Assembly: GCF_964059125.1 (NCBI RefSeq)
Contig: NZ_OZ060395.1
Span: 111,070 to 175,069 of the forward strand
Reading direction: 5' to 3'
DNA: 64,000 bases
Source: Buchnera aphidicola (Eriosoma lanigerum)
GTDB taxonomy: Bacteria; Pseudomonadota; Gammaproteobacteria; Enterobacterales; Enterobacteriaceae
In this document: piece by piece, positions 9,300-18,730 of the stretch
Position numbering within the stretch: position 1 is the stretch's first letter
Layout: each line of letters begins with the position of its first letter
Made by a program: the position numbers and the translations under genes
Notes under the pieces: model-generated
Told to the model about the DNA's origin: nothing
The model's input: the letters and a program-made list of their open reading frames with translations, nothing else
The model's database searches: none

Positions 9300-10574
9300 A
9301 TGAATGATCAAAATATAATTACATTTTTAAAATTAAGAAATTTTATTTTTCAAATAAGTAATTCTAATGAATTATTAGAGTTAACTAATAATACTATGAT
9401 TTCTTTATATTGTGGTTTTGATCTAACAGCAGATAGTTTGCATATTGGGCATTTATTACCTTTAATGGTATTAAAACATTTTCAGATGTTAGGCCATAAA
9501 CCAATTGTATTAATAGGTGGAGCAACTAGTTTAATTGGAGATCCTAGTTTTAAAAGTTTAGAAAGAAAACTAAATACATATAATGATATATCTAAATGGG
9601 AAAAAAATATTTCTAATCAAATTTCTTTATTTCTTGATTTTAATATAGGTTTTAATAGTGCAAAAATTGTAAATAATAATAGTTGGTTTAATAAAATTAA
9701 TATTTTATCGTTTTTACGAGATATTGGTAAACATTTTTCAGTTACTCAAATGATTAATAAAGATTCTGTAAAAAATAGAATTAATAGGATAGGACAAGGT
9801 ATGTCTTTTACAGAATTTTCATATAGTTTATTACAAGCATATGATTTTTTTATTTTAAATCAAAAGTATCAAGTTTGTTTGCAAATTGGTGGTTCTGATC
9901 AATGGGGAAATATTTCATCTGGAATTAATTTAATTCGTAGAATTAATCGTAATCAAGTATTTGGTTTAACAGTTCCATTATTAACTCAAAGTAATGGAGT
10001 AAAATTTGGTAAGACTGAACAAGGTCCTATTTGGTTAGATCCAAAGAAAACTAGTCCATATACATTTTATCAATTTTGGGTAAATATAGATGATAAAAAT
10101 GTATATCCTTTTTTAAAATGGTTTACTTTTTTTGATTATTCTAAACTTATGAAAATGGAAAACGAAGGATGTCATGTAGAAAATATTTGTAAAGATAAAA
10201 TAATTTTAGCTAAAGAAATAACTAATATTGTGCATGGTGAAAAAGGTTTAAAATCTGCAGTAAGAATTACTTCATGTTTATTTTCTAATTGTTTATCAGA
10301 AATGACAGAATTAGATTTTGAACAATTAAAACAAGATGGTATTCCTTCAGTTAATTTGTTAGGTACAGAAGATTTACAAACAGCTTTAATCGTTTCTTCT
10401 TTATCTTATTCTAAATCTCAATCTAGAAATATGATTATTTCAAATGCTATTTCAATTAATGCTAAAAAAATTTCAGATGTTAAATATTGTTTTTCTAATC
10501 ATGATAAAATATTTGGTAAATATACTTTATTACAGAGAGGAAAAAAAAAATACAGTTTATTATGTTGGAAATAA
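9300..10574 (+). CDS. tyrS: Tyrosyl-tRNA synthetase
   Basis: Charges tRNA-Tyr. Class I synthetase, 424 residues, the same length as E. coli. HIGH motif HIGHLLPL at about 49; tyrosine-site motif GGSDQWGN (about 198-205); KMSKS counterpart KFGKT (about 235). A C-terminal S4-like RNA-binding domain is present, ending QRGKKKYSLLCW. The upstream sequence GTAGGTAAAAAT includes an AGG ribosome-binding core. The next gene, sufA, is convergent and no terminator hairpin separates them. Confidence 0.97.
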   Translation: MNDQNIITFLKLRNFIFQISNSNELLELTNNTMISLYCGFDLTADSLHIGHLLPLMVLKHFQMLGHKPIVLIGGATSLIGDPSFKSLERKLNTYNDISKWEKNISNQISLFLDFNIGFNSAKIVNNNSWFNKINILSFLRDIGKHFSVTQMINKDSVKNRINRIGQGMSFTEFSYSLLQAYDFFILNQKYQVCLQIGGSDQWGNISSGINLIRRINRNQVFGLTVPLLTQSNGVKFGKTEQGPIWLDPKKTSPYTFYQFWVNIDDKNVYPFLKWFTFFDYSKLMKMENEGCHVENICKDKIILAKEITNIVHGEKGLKSAVRITSCLFSNCLSEMTELDFEQLKQDGIPSVNLLGTEDLQTALIVSSLSYSKSQSRNMIISNAISINAKKISDVKYCFSNHDKIFGKYTLLQRGKKKYSLLCWK

Positions 10575-10608
10575 TATATAAATATTTTATGATGTTTTTG
10601 TTTTTTAA

Positions 10609-10986
10609 TTATTTTATTAATGAAAAACTTTCTCCACATCCACAAGAAAATTTAACTTTTTTGTTATAAAATTTAAATAATTGATTTACGCCTTCTGTTA
10701 CAAAATCAACTGTCATATCGTTAAGTAAATTTATTTGTTGTAATGGAATACATACTATAAAGTGTGTAAAATAAAATATTAATTCTTCTTTTTTTTGTTC
10801 TTTAATTTGTTCCACATGATAACGAAATCCTGCACACCCTGATTTCTTGATTTGAATTCTCACACCTATAAAATCATTTGATTGTTGTAATAAAGAATGA
10901 ATTTGATCTTCTGCTTTTTTTGTTAAATGAATACCCTTCCATTTATTTTCTTTATTAATAATTTTGGTATTATAACTTTCTATCAT
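10609..10986 (-). CDS. sufA: SufA, A-type iron-sulfur carrier
   Basis: A-type carrier that takes Fe-S clusters from the Suf scaffold to target proteins. From the ATG at 10986 it has 125 residues (E. coli SufA 122). The three ligand cysteines are in SGCAGF and the C-terminal CGCGESF. NQLFKFYNKKVK and the N-terminal extension before WKGIHLT match SufA better than IscA or ErpA. An ORF runs back to 11037, but the shorter start matches the family. No other suf gene is in the window; the many Fe-S proteins here (Nth, RsxB/C, NuoB/E/F/G/I) are potential clients. Confidence 0.88.
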   Translation of the reverse strand: MIESYNTKIINKENKWKGIHLTKKAEDQIHSLLQQSNDFIGVRIQIKKSGCAGFRYHVEQIKEQKKEELIFYFTHFIVCIPLQQINLLNDMTVDFVTEGVNQLFKFYNKKVKFSCGCGESFSLIK

Positions 10987-11451
10987 ATATATTTTCCGCA
11001 TGTATGATATTGATGTATAGATATATCTTGATATCATTTATTTTTTAAATTAATAATAATTGAACTTATTATATGTATTAGTGTTCATTTTAATAGTATA
11101 TTTTTTGTAAACATAATTATATATTATATTATTGTGAATTTAAATTATTGATCCAGTAATGAAAATAAAACAATATAATGTTATTATATTTAATATATAA
11201 TTTTACTGGATACTATATTATTGTTATATTTTTTATATTCTATATATATAAGATAATTATTAAAAAAATTTTATTATATATTTAATTTGATATTATATAA
11301 CATACAATATTGAAAATATACTATTTTAGTGATTTATTATATTTTATTTATGTAAAAATTATCTTATTAGTTAATTATATTAATAATTGAGTATATGATA
11401 ATTATTACAACAAAAAAAATAATTAAAAAACTTTCGAGGTGTGACTTTTAT
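10987..11451. other. Intergenic spacer between divergent sufA and ydiK
   Basis: About 465 bases, nearly all A/T. In E. coli ydiH, ydiI and ydiJ lie between sufA and ydiK; none has left a recognisable trace. The direct-looking repeats of ATATTAT-type sequence are what simple composition predicts. Promoters for both genes should be here. Confidence 0.45.
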
Positions 11452-12552
11452 ATGTACAACCAACGGAAAGATACAAACTTAATACAAACAATTTTTTTAG
11501 TTATATTTATTATAATTATGATGTTTACAAGTTTTTTAATTATTTATCCATTTTTTTTATCTTTTACTTGGTCTGGTATGATTGTTATTTCTACTTGGCC
11601 TATTTTGTTAATAATTCAAAAAAATTTAGGTGGTCAGAGATTCTTAGCAGTAATGATTATGGTTATTTTACTATTATTATTTTTTTGTTTACCTGTAATT
11701 ATTTTAGTTAATAATTTAATTGATAACAGTCTTCCTTTTATTAATTGGTTACATTCTGGTAATTTAAAATTTCCAAAATTAATTTGGATTAAAGATATTC
11801 CTGTAATTGGTGATGGATTATTTTCAAAATATCAAAATTTATTAAAAAACGAAGGATCGTTATTAATTGCACATATCAGACCTTATATGAGTTATACAAG
11901 TATTTTTTTTCTTGTTCAAGCAGGAAAATTAGGTAAGTTAATAGTACATTTGATTTGTATAATTATTTTTAGCGGGTTGTTATATTGGAATGGAGAAAAA
12001 ATAGAAAAAACTATTCGACATTTTGCTTTTAGATTAGGTTCTGATTCTGGTGATGCGGTTATTGTTTTTGCCGGTAAATCTATTCGTTCTGTGGCATTAG
12101 GTATCATTGTAACTTCTTTAATTCAAATTATTTTATCTGGAATAGGATTAATTGTATTTAATATTCCTTATTTTTGCATATTAATTGTATTAGTTATCTT
12201 TTTTTGTTTGATACAATTAGGACCGTTACCTGTTTTAATTCCAGTAATTATATGGTTGTTTTTAAATAATTATACTACATCTGGAATATTATTATTATTT
12301 TGGAGTATTAATATTTGTATATTAGATAGTATATTACGTCCTTTTTTAATTAAAATAGGTGCTGATCTTCCAACTTTATTAAGTATTTTTGGAGCAATAG
12401 GGGGGTTGTTAATGTTTGGAATGATAGGATTATTTTTAGGTCCTGTGGTATTAGTGATTTCTTATCGTCTCATTTTATCATGGATGAATAATGTTCCATT
12501 TTCAGAATTTTTATTAGAAAAAAATATAAAAAAAAATAATAAAACTGAATAA
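11452..12552 (+). CDS. ydiK: YdiK, AI-2E-family (UPF0118) membrane protein
   Basis: Polytopic inner-membrane protein of the AI-2E exporter-like family; substrate not established. It has 366 residues (E. coli YdiK 370) and about eight hydrophobic segments. Recognised by LLYWNGEKIEKTIRHFAFRL, AGKSIRSVALGIIVTSL, CLIQLGPLPVLIPVIIWL and FGMIGLFLGPVVL. An ORF opens at 11395, but the ATG at 11452 aligns with the E. coli start and has GAGGTG about 10 bases upstream. Its place near sufA and aroH follows E. coli gene order. Function in the symbiont is unknown. Confidence 0.92.
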   Translation: MYNQRKDTNLIQTIFLVIFIIIMMFTSFLIIYPFFLSFTWSGMIVISTWPILLIIQKNLGGQRFLAVMIMVILLLLFFCLPVIILVNNLIDNSLPFINWLHSGNLKFPKLIWIKDIPVIGDGLFSKYQNLLKNEGSLLIAHIRPYMSYTSIFFLVQAGKLGKLIVHLICIIIFSGLLYWNGEKIEKTIRHFAFRLGSDSGDAVIVFAGKSIRSVALGIIVTSLIQIILSGIGLIVFNIPYFCILIVLVIFFCLIQLGPLPVLIPVIIWLFLNNYTTSGILLLFWSINICILDSILRPFLIKIGADLPTLLSIFGAIGGLLMFGMIGLFLGPVVLVISYRLILSWMNNVPFSEFLLEKNIKKNNKTE

Positions 12553-13070
12553 ATAGTAAGTACATGAATTTATATTATTTGTAGTTGATATTATCTTAAT
12601 TTATTTTAATTTTTATAAATAAATGATGTATTTATATTAATAATCTAACAAATATTAATATATTTTATTATTTTATTTAATTTTTCTTTATTATATAAGA
12701 TAATTGTTATAGTTGAATAATATTTATTATATTAATAAATATTAATATTCACAGTTATTAATTAATAAATATTATCTATTTAGTTTTTTATGTTTATTTT
12801 AAATCAATTTAATAAATTATAATTTATTCATGATTGTTTGTTTTGTTTTTCTATTAAATAAAATTAATAAGTTATAATATTTTTAGTTTAAATCTTTTTA
12901 TATTTTTTTGAATTTAAATTATATTGGATGATTGAAATTATAATTAATACTACATGATGTAATAATTAATTTTCAATAATATATTTAAAATTAAGATAAA
13001 AGTAGTAAATTATTTTTTTTAAATTATTTTTTTTTTTTTTTTTTTTTTACATTAAAATATAGAGAATAAA
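12553..13070. other. Intergenic spacer ydiK-aroH with a 22-T run
   Basis: 518 bases of almost pure A/T with no ORF or RNA gene. It ends in a 22-T run (13027-13048) only 22 bases before the aroH ATG. No match to a TrpR operator or attenuator is visible, although E. coli aroH is TrpR-controlled. Confidence 0.55.
13027..13048. repeat. Poly-T tract (22 T) in the aroH leader
   Basis: Uninterrupted 22 T on the + strand, ending 22 bases before the aroH start. Such runs are length-unstable during replication and could alter promoter spacing or leader RNA; any effect on expression is inference. Confidence 0.9.
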
Positions 13071-14120
13071 ATGCAAAAAACAGATGAATTACGTACAATT
13101 AGAATTGATCCGTTAATTACTCCTTTAGAATTAGCAACAAAACATGTCATAACTCCAAAAATTATGGATAATGTAATTATGACAAGAAAAAATATTGCTA
13201 ATATTATTACAGGAAAAGATAAAAGATTATTGGTGGTAATAGGTCCTTGTTCAGTACATGATCCCATAGCAGCTATGGAATATGCACATCGTTTAAATAT
13301 TTTAAGAAAAAAATATAATACAAGATTAGAAATTATCATGCGTACTTATTTTGAAAAACCTAGAACTGTAGTTGGGTGGAAAGGGTTAATTTCTGATCCT
13401 GATTTAAATGGTAGTTTTCGTGTAAATCATGGATTGAACATTGCTAGAAAGTTACTATTAGATATAAATTCTATTGGTATGCCAGCAGCAACAGAATTTT
13501 TAGATATGGTTATTGGTCAATTTATTGCAGATTTAATTAGTTGGGGAGCTATTGGAGCAAGAACGACAGAAAGTCAAATTCATCGAGAAATGGCTTCTGC
13601 TTTATCTTGCCCAGTAGGATTTAAAAATGGTACTGATGGTAATATTAGAATTGCAATTGATGCTATTAGAGCTACGAAAGTTAGACATTTATTTCTTGCA
13701 CCTAACAAAAATGGTCAAATGACAATTAATCATACTAGTGGTAATCCATTTGGTCATATAATAATGAGAGGTGGTAAAAAGCCTAATTATGATGTAGAAA
13801 ATGTTAGATTTGCAGAACAAAAATTAAGAGAGTTTTCTTTACCGGAATATTTAATGATAGATTGTAGTCATGGGAATTGTTTAAAACAGCATAAATTACA
13901 AAAAATAGTTGCTTCTAATATATCTCAACAAATTAAAGACGGAAACCATTCAATAGTAGGAGTAATGATTGAAAGTTTTTTAGAAGAAGGTACACAACAG
14001 ATAATTGATAATAAAGAAAAATTAATATATGGTAAATCTATTACTGATCCTTGTTTATCTTGGAATGATAGTATAGATATTTTAGATGAACTAGCATTTT
14101 CTGTAGATAGTAGATTTTAA
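13071..14120 (+). CDS. aroH: 3-deoxy-7-phosphoheptulonate synthase (Trp-type AroH)
   Basis: Condenses phosphoenolpyruvate and erythrose 4-phosphate, the entry step to aromatic amino acids, which the aphid host needs. It has 349 residues (E. coli AroH 348). Conserved: VVIGPCSVHD (about 62-71), MRTYFEKPRTVVGWKGL, GARTTESQIHREMASALSCP and SITDPC. The N-terminus MQKTDELRTIRI and position near ydiK and thrS favour aroH over aroF or aroG. A GC-containing terminator follows immediately. Probably the only such enzyme in a reduced genome, so control by tryptophan feedback would affect all aromatic synthesis; feedback residues were not assessed. Confidence 0.94.
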   Translation: MQKTDELRTIRIDPLITPLELATKHVITPKIMDNVIMTRKNIANIITGKDKRLLVVIGPCSVHDPIAAMEYAHRLNILRKKYNTRLEIIMRTYFEKPRTVVGWKGLISDPDLNGSFRVNHGLNIARKLLLDINSIGMPAATEFLDMVIGQFIADLISWGAIGARTTESQIHREMASALSCPVGFKNGTDGNIRIAIDAIRATKVRHLFLAPNKNGQMTINHTSGNPFGHIIMRGGKKPNYDVENVRFAEQKLREFSLPEYLMIDCSHGNCLKQHKLQKIVASNISQQIKDGNHSIVGVMIESFLEEGTQQIIDNKEKLIYGKSITDPCLSWNDSIDILDELAFSVDSRF

Positions 14121-14127
14121 TAAAATG

Positions 14128-14161
14128 TTGCTGGTCAATATTGGCTAGCAATACTGTTTTT
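14128..14161 (+). terminator. Rho-independent terminator after aroH
   Basis: Stem TTGCTGGTC / GGCTAGCAA (14128-14136 and 14143-14151, including two G-U pairs) with loop AATATT, followed by T5 at 14157-14161. It starts 7 bases after the aroH stop and stands out in otherwise A/T-only DNA. Confidence 0.75.
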
Positions 14162-14397
14162 AATTTAAGATATTTATCTATATAATATAGAATACTTATG
14201 AAATATTCTATAGTATTATATTATAATAAAATTTTTATTTTTATATTAATGTAATCTATAATATTAAAATATAAAAGCTAATATTTTGCAATAATGTAAT
14301 GAATATTACATATTTGATTTATATTTGTATATACATATATTAATTTATATATAAAATATTTTTATTTAGTTTTTTTATTTTTATTTAGGGATGAAAC

Positions 14398-16329
14398 ATG
14401 CCGATTATTTCTTTTTCTGATGGCAACCAGTATAGATTTGATCAACCAATTTCATTATTTAATATTATTCAACATATTAATCCAAAAATATTGAATAATT
14501 GTGTTGCTGGATATATAAATAATAATGTAATTAATCTTAATACTATTATTAAAAATAATTGTGTTGTTAAAATTATTAATGACACTGATGATATTGCTAT
14601 AAGTATTATGCAAAATTCTTGTATTCATTTATTAGGATATGCAATTAAGTTATTATGGCCTAACTCTAAATTAGGAATTGGTGGTGTTATAAATAATCGA
14701 TTTTATTATGATTTTGATATAAATAAAAATATTGTTAAAAGTGATTTAGAAAGAATTGAAATTAAAATGTTAGAATTATCTAAACGTAAATTCAACATTA
14801 TAAATCAAAAAAAAACAATACAAGAAGCAATTAAATTTTTTAATAATATAGAAGAATCATATAAAGTAGAATTATTATTAGAACAATTAGGAACAGATGA
14901 TGATTATATTAATGTATATAATCATGTTGATCATGTTGATTTTGATATAGGATGTCAATTACCAAATATACGTTTTTGTCGATATTTTAAATTAGAAACA
15001 CTTTCAGGAGCTTATTGGAAAGGAGATAAAAATAATAAGATGTTGCATAGAGTATATGGAACAGTTTGGTTAACTAGAGATCAATTAAATAATAATATAA
15101 ATTATTTACAATTAGTTAAAGCACGTGATCATAGAAAAATAAATCAAACTCTAAATTTATATCATATGCAAGAAGAAGCTCCTGGAATGGTATTTTGGCA
15201 TCCTAATGGATTAATTATATTTAGATTATTAGAGCAATTTATTCGTCTTAAATTATTAGAATATAATTATCAAGAAGTAAAAACTCCATTAATTATGGAT
15301 CAAAAAATTTGGGAACATAGTGGTCATTGGACAAATTATCAAGAATCAATATTCACTACTATTTCAGAAAATAGAAAATATTGCATTAAACCTATGAATT
15401 GCCCAGGGCATTTACAAATTTTTAATCAAGGACTAAAATCTTATCGTGATTTGCCAATTAGAATGGCTGAATTTGGAAGTTGTCATAGACAAGAACCATC
15501 TGGTTCTTTGCATGGATTAATGAGAGTTCGTTCTTTTACTCAAGATGACGCTCACATATTTTGTACAGAGGAACAAATTGATTTTGAAATTGATATATGT
15601 ATAAAAATGATTTTCGATATTTATCGAATATTTGGTTTTAAAAAAATTTTAATTAAGTTATCTACTCGTCCTAAGAAAAGTATTGGTAATACTAAAATTT
15701 GGATTAAAGCTGAACAGGATTTATTAAATGTATTAAAAAGAAACAATTTAAGTTTTGAATATCAACCAGGAGAAGGAGCATTTTATGGACCGAAAATTGA
15801 ATTAATTTTACAGGATTCTTTAGATCGAACTTGGCAATGTGGAACTATTCAACTTGATTTTTATTTATCTGAACGATTAAATACATTTTATATTAATTGT
15901 AATAATGAACGTAAATCACCAATTATTATTCATAGAGCAATATTAGGATCTTTAGAAAGATTTATTGGAATTTTAATAGAAGAATATGCAGGAAATTTCC
16001 CATTATGGCTATCTCCTGTACAAGTAGTAGTAATTAATATTAATGATGATCAAATTTCTTATGTAAAAAACATAACAAAAATATTATCAAAATCAGGAAT
16101 TCGTGTACAATTAGATATTAGAAATGAAAAAATTAATGCTAAAATTAGAAATTATACAATTTTACGTATTCCATATATTATTATTTGCGGTAATAAAGAG
16201 CAAGATAATTGTACAGTTACAATTCGGACAAGATCTGGAAAAAGTTTTGAATTAGTAAATATTGATTGGGTTATCAAGAAATTAAAATTAGAAATTGATA
16301 CTTATGGTGTTGATAAAATGGAGGTATAA
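14398..16329 (+). CDS. thrS: Threonyl-tRNA synthetase with a degraded editing site
   Basis: Charges tRNA-Thr; class II synthetase, 643 residues (E. coli 642). Domains: TGS (about 1-60), editing N2 domain (about 65-225), catalytic core with zinc ligands in MNCPGH, the His of SLHGLMRVRSF and HRAILGSLERF, then a C-terminal anticodon-binding domain. The synthetic site looks intact. Editing-site residues have changed: His73 is Asn73, Cys182 is Asp183 and His186 is Gln187, with only His77 kept (E. coli numbering first). Removal of Ser from Ser-tRNA-Thr is probably lost. Heads the translation operon; its stop is 3 bases before the infC start codon. The upstream spacer 14162-14397 shows nothing resembling the E. 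coli thrS operator. Confidence 0.97.
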   Translation: MPIISFSDGNQYRFDQPISLFNIIQHINPKILNNCVAGYINNNVINLNTIIKNNCVVKIINDTDDIAISIMQNSCIHLLGYAIKLLWPNSKLGIGGVINNRFYYDFDINKNIVKSDLERIEIKMLELSKRKFNIINQKKTIQEAIKFFNNIEESYKVELLLEQLGTDDDYINVYNHVDHVDFDIGCQLPNIRFCRYFKLETLSGAYWKGDKNNKMLHRVYGTVWLTRDQLNNNINYLQLVKARDHRKINQTLNLYHMQEEAPGMVFWHPNGLIIFRLLEQFIRLKLLEYNYQEVKTPLIMDQKIWEHSGHWTNYQESIFTTISENRKYCIKPMNCPGHLQIFNQGLKSYRDLPIRMAEFGSCHRQEPSGSLHGLMRVRSFTQDDAHIFCTEEQIDFEIDICIKMIFDIYRIFGFKKILIKLSTRPKKSIGNTKIWIKAEQDLLNVLKRNNLSFEYQPGEGAFYGPKIELILQDSLDRTWQCGTIQLDFYLSERLNTFYINCNNERKSPIIIHRAILGSLERFIGILIEEYAGNFPLWLSPVQVVVININDDQISYVKNITKILSKSGIRVQLDIRNEKINAKIRNYTILRIPYIIICGNKEQDNCTVTIRTRSGKSFELVNIDWVIKKLKLEIDTYGVDKMEV

Positions 16330-16332
16330 AGT

Positions 16333-16872
16333 ATTAAAGTCGGAAAAAAGATACAACAATTACGATTAAATCGTATTAATAAAGAAATTCGTGTTTCTCA
16401 AGTTAGATTGTCAGGATTGAATTCAGAACCTATGGGAATCGTTAGCTTAAAAGAAGCTTTATTAAAATCTGAAGAATTAGGAGTTGATTTGGTGGAAATT
16501 AGTCCTAATGCTGAACCACCAGTATGTAGATTAATGAATTATGGAAAATTTTTATATGAAAAAAATAAATATTCTAAAGAACAAAAGAAAAAACAAAAAA
16601 TAATTCAGATAAAAGAAATAAAGTTTCGACCAAGTACTGATAAAGGTGATTATCAAGTAAAATTAAGAAATTTAATTCGTTTTTTAAATGATGGAGATAA
16701 AGTTAAAATTACTTTAAGATTTCGTGGTAGAGAAATGGCTCATCAAAATATTGGTGTCAATATGCTAAAAAGAATACAAAATGATTTAATTCCATATTCT
16801 ATAGTTGAATCATTTCCATCTAAAATTGAAGGTCGTCAAATGATTATGATTTTATCACCTAAAAAAAAGTAA
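16333..16872 (+). CDS. infC: Translation initiation factor IF-3 (ATT start)
   Basis: Binds the 30S subunit, checks the start codon-initiator tRNA pairing and prevents early subunit joining. The start is the rare ATT codon at 16333, as in E. coli, where it underlies autoregulation by IF-3. From it the protein reads [20 protein letters not shown] and has 179 residues (E. coli 180). A strong GGAGG sits at 16320-16324, inside the thrS end, 8 bases before ATT. Conserved: [26 protein letters not shown] and the C-terminal [10 protein letters not shown]. The first ATG in frame is only at 16408, so an ATG-only gene finder would cut off 25 residues. Confidence 0.96.
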   Translation: MKVGKKIQQLRLNRINKEIRVSQVRLSGLNSEPMGIVSLKEALLKSEELGVDLVEISPNAEPPVCRLMNYGKFLYEKNKYSKEQKKKQKIIQIKEIKFRPSTDKGDYQVKLRNLIRFLNDGDKVKITLRFRGREMAHQNIGVNMLKRIQNDLIPYSIVESFPSKIEGRQMIMILSPKKK

Positions 16873-16959
16873 AAATTTATTAATTTATTGATCTTAACAA
16901 GATTATGTGTACAAAATGAATTTTTGAAAAGTTTATTATTTTAATTTAAGGCTTGAGTT

Positions 16960-17157
16960 ATGTTAAAGTTAAAAACATTGCGTAGTGCAGCAAAACGATT
17001 TAAGCAAATATCCTCAGGTAAATTTAAAAGAAAACAGGCTAATTTAAGACATTTATTAACTAAAAAAAATACACATCATAAAAGACACCTGCGTCCTAAA
17101 ATATTAGTTTCAAAAGAAGATATGCAACGAGTAATATCTTTTTTTCCATATAGATAA
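16960..17157 (+). CDS. rpmI: Ribosomal protein bL35
   Basis: Large-subunit protein L35; 65 residues, the same length as E. coli, rich in Lys and Arg. Recognised by [13 protein letters not shown] and [13 protein letters not shown]. In E. coli, L20 represses rpmI and rplT by binding this mRNA leader; the leader here (16873-16959) has a short ATCTT/AAGAT hairpin, but I cannot show the L20 site. Confidence 0.97.
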   Translation: MLKLKTLRSAAKRFKQISSGKFKRKQANLRHLLTKKNTHHKRHLRPKILVSKEDMQRVISFFPYR

Positions 17158-17195
17158 TATTAGTTGTATAAAATCGTTTTTAAAGGAGAATTTGC

Positions 17196-17552
17196 ATGGC
17201 ACGAGTTAAAAGAGGTGTGGTGGCCCATGCTCGACATAAAAAAATTTTAAAAAAAGCTAAAGGTTATTATGGTGCACGCTCTCGTGTGTATAGAGTAGCT
17301 AAACAAGCTGTTATTAAAGCAGGTCAGTATGCATATAGAGATCGTAGGAATAAAAAACGTCAATTCCGTCAGTTATGGATAACTAGAATCAACGCAGGAG
17401 TTCGAACAAGTAATTTATCATATAGTCAATTTATGTATGGTTTAAAAAAATCTTGTATAAATATTAATCGTAAAATTTTATCTAATATTGCTATTTTTGA
17501 TCATTCAACATTTTTAAATTTAATAGAACAAGCGAAAACAGCATTAAAATAA
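17196..17552 (+). CDS. rplT: Ribosomal protein bL20
   Basis: Large-subunit assembly protein L20; 118 residues, as in E. coli. N-terminal [16 protein letters not shown] and the [15 protein letters not shown] helix are diagnostic. A strong AAAGGAG lies about 8 bases before the ATG. Followed by a GC hairpin at 17572-17592, before pheS. Confidence 0.98.
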   Translation: MARVKRGVVAHARHKKILKKAKGYYGARSRVYRVAKQAVIKAGQYAYRDRRNKKRQFRQLWITRINAGVRTSNLSYSQFMYGLKKSCININRKILSNIAIFDHSTFLNLIEQAKTALK

Positions 17553-17571
17553 TTGAATATTTTTAAATATG

Positions 17572-17592
17572 GAGGGGAACTAACGACCCCTC
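17572..17592 (+). terminator. GC-rich hairpin between rplT and pheS (terminator or attenuator remnant)
   Basis: Perfect 6-bp stem GAGGGG / CCCCTC (17572-17577 and 17587-17592) with a 9-base loop, 20 bases after rplT. No proper T tract follows. In E. coli this interval holds the pheM leader peptide and pheST attenuator; no leader peptide with a Phe run is visible here. It may be a weak terminator, a processing site or a relic. Confidence 0.55.
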
Positions 17593-17729
17593 ATTGTTCA
17601 TATAAATTATACTGTAATTATAGTTTACATAATTATATATTGATATCTATATAATTTTTAATTTTTGAATTTAATTTTTTAATATATTTATATTAAAAAT
17701 GATAATATATAAATAGAAAGTGTAGAATA

Positions 17730-18713
17730 ATGAAATTTTCATCTAAATTAATAGAATCTACTAATATAGAAATTAGTAATTGTACTACTATACATGAATT
17801 AGAGAAAATAAGAATTAAATATTTAGGTAAGAAAGGATACATTACTCTTGAAATGAAGAAGTTAAGTGTGTTAAAACATCAAGAAAAAAAAGAAATTGCT
17901 TGTTATTTAAATCATATAAAAAATCATATTCAAAATATATTAAATATCAGAAAAAAAAAAATATATCAAGATTTATTGAATGTTAGTGTAAATAAACAAA
18001 AAATAGATGTTACTTTATTAGGTAGAAAAATTTTAAATGGTAATTTACATCCCATTACTATGACTATACATTTTTTAAAAAATTTTTTTTTTAAATTAGG
18101 ATTAGAATTTGTGTCTGGTCCAGAAATTGAAGATGCTTATCATAATTTTGATGCATTAAATATAGATGAAAATCATCCTTCTCGTAGTATGCATGATACG
18201 TTTTGGTTTGATAAGTCAAGATTATTACGAACTCAGACTTCTAGTATGCAAGTACGAATTATGAAAAAAAAAAAATTACCTATTCGTTGCATTGTAGCAG
18301 GTAAAGTATATAGAAATGATTATGATTCTACTCATACTCCTATGTTTCATCAAATGGAAGGATTAATTATTGATAGGAATATTAATCTTATTCAATTAAA
18401 ATGGATAATTCAAAGTTTATTAAGGGAATTTTTTAATAATAGTGTTGAAATTCGTTTTCGAAACTCATATTTTCCTTTTACAGTACCTTCTATGGAAGTA
18501 GATATTAGAAGTATACAAGGAGAATGGTTAGAAGTATTGGGATGTGGGATGGTTCATCCAAAAGTATTTAAAAATTTAAATATTAATCATTTAGAATATT
18601 TAGGTTGCGCTTTTGGTATTGGGATAGAAAGAATGGCTATGTTGAAATATGGGATTTCTGATATTCGTTCTTTTTTTGAAAATGATATAAGATTTCTTGA
18701 ACAATTTAAATAA
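17730..18713 (+). CDS. pheS: Phenylalanyl-tRNA synthetase, alpha subunit
   Basis: Catalytic subunit of the alpha2-beta2 PheRS; 327 residues, as in E. coli. N-terminal coiled coil (about 1-90), then the class II core with HPITMTI, FHQMEGLIID (motif 2 region), FTVPSMEVDI and GIGIERMAMLKYGI (motif 3). The reading frame contains an 11-A run (17951-17961) and a 12-A run (18264-18275), both in frame, so transcript slippage would yield some out-of-frame mRNA from an essential gene. Starts an operon with pheT and ihfA. Confidence 0.97.
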   Translation: MKFSSKLIESTNIEISNCTTIHELEKIRIKYLGKKGYITLEMKKLSVLKHQEKKEIACYLNHIKNHIQNILNIRKKKIYQDLLNVSVNKQKIDVTLLGRKILNGNLHPITMTIHFLKNFFFKLGLEFVSGPEIEDAYHNFDALNIDENHPSRSMHDTFWFDKSRLLRTQTSSMQVRIMKKKKLPIRCIVAGKVYRNDYDSTHTPMFHQMEGLIIDRNINLIQLKWIIQSLLREFFNNSVEIRFRNSYFPFTVPSMEVDIRSIQGEWLEVLGCGMVHPKVFKNLNINHLEYLGCAFGIGIERMAMLKYGISDIRSFFENDIRFLEQFK

Positions 18714-18730
18714 AATAAGGATTTTTTGAA

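Noticed and set aside
17593..17729. pheM-like leader peptide before pheS
   Set aside because: No short ORF with a run of Phe codons and a ribosome-binding site is visible.
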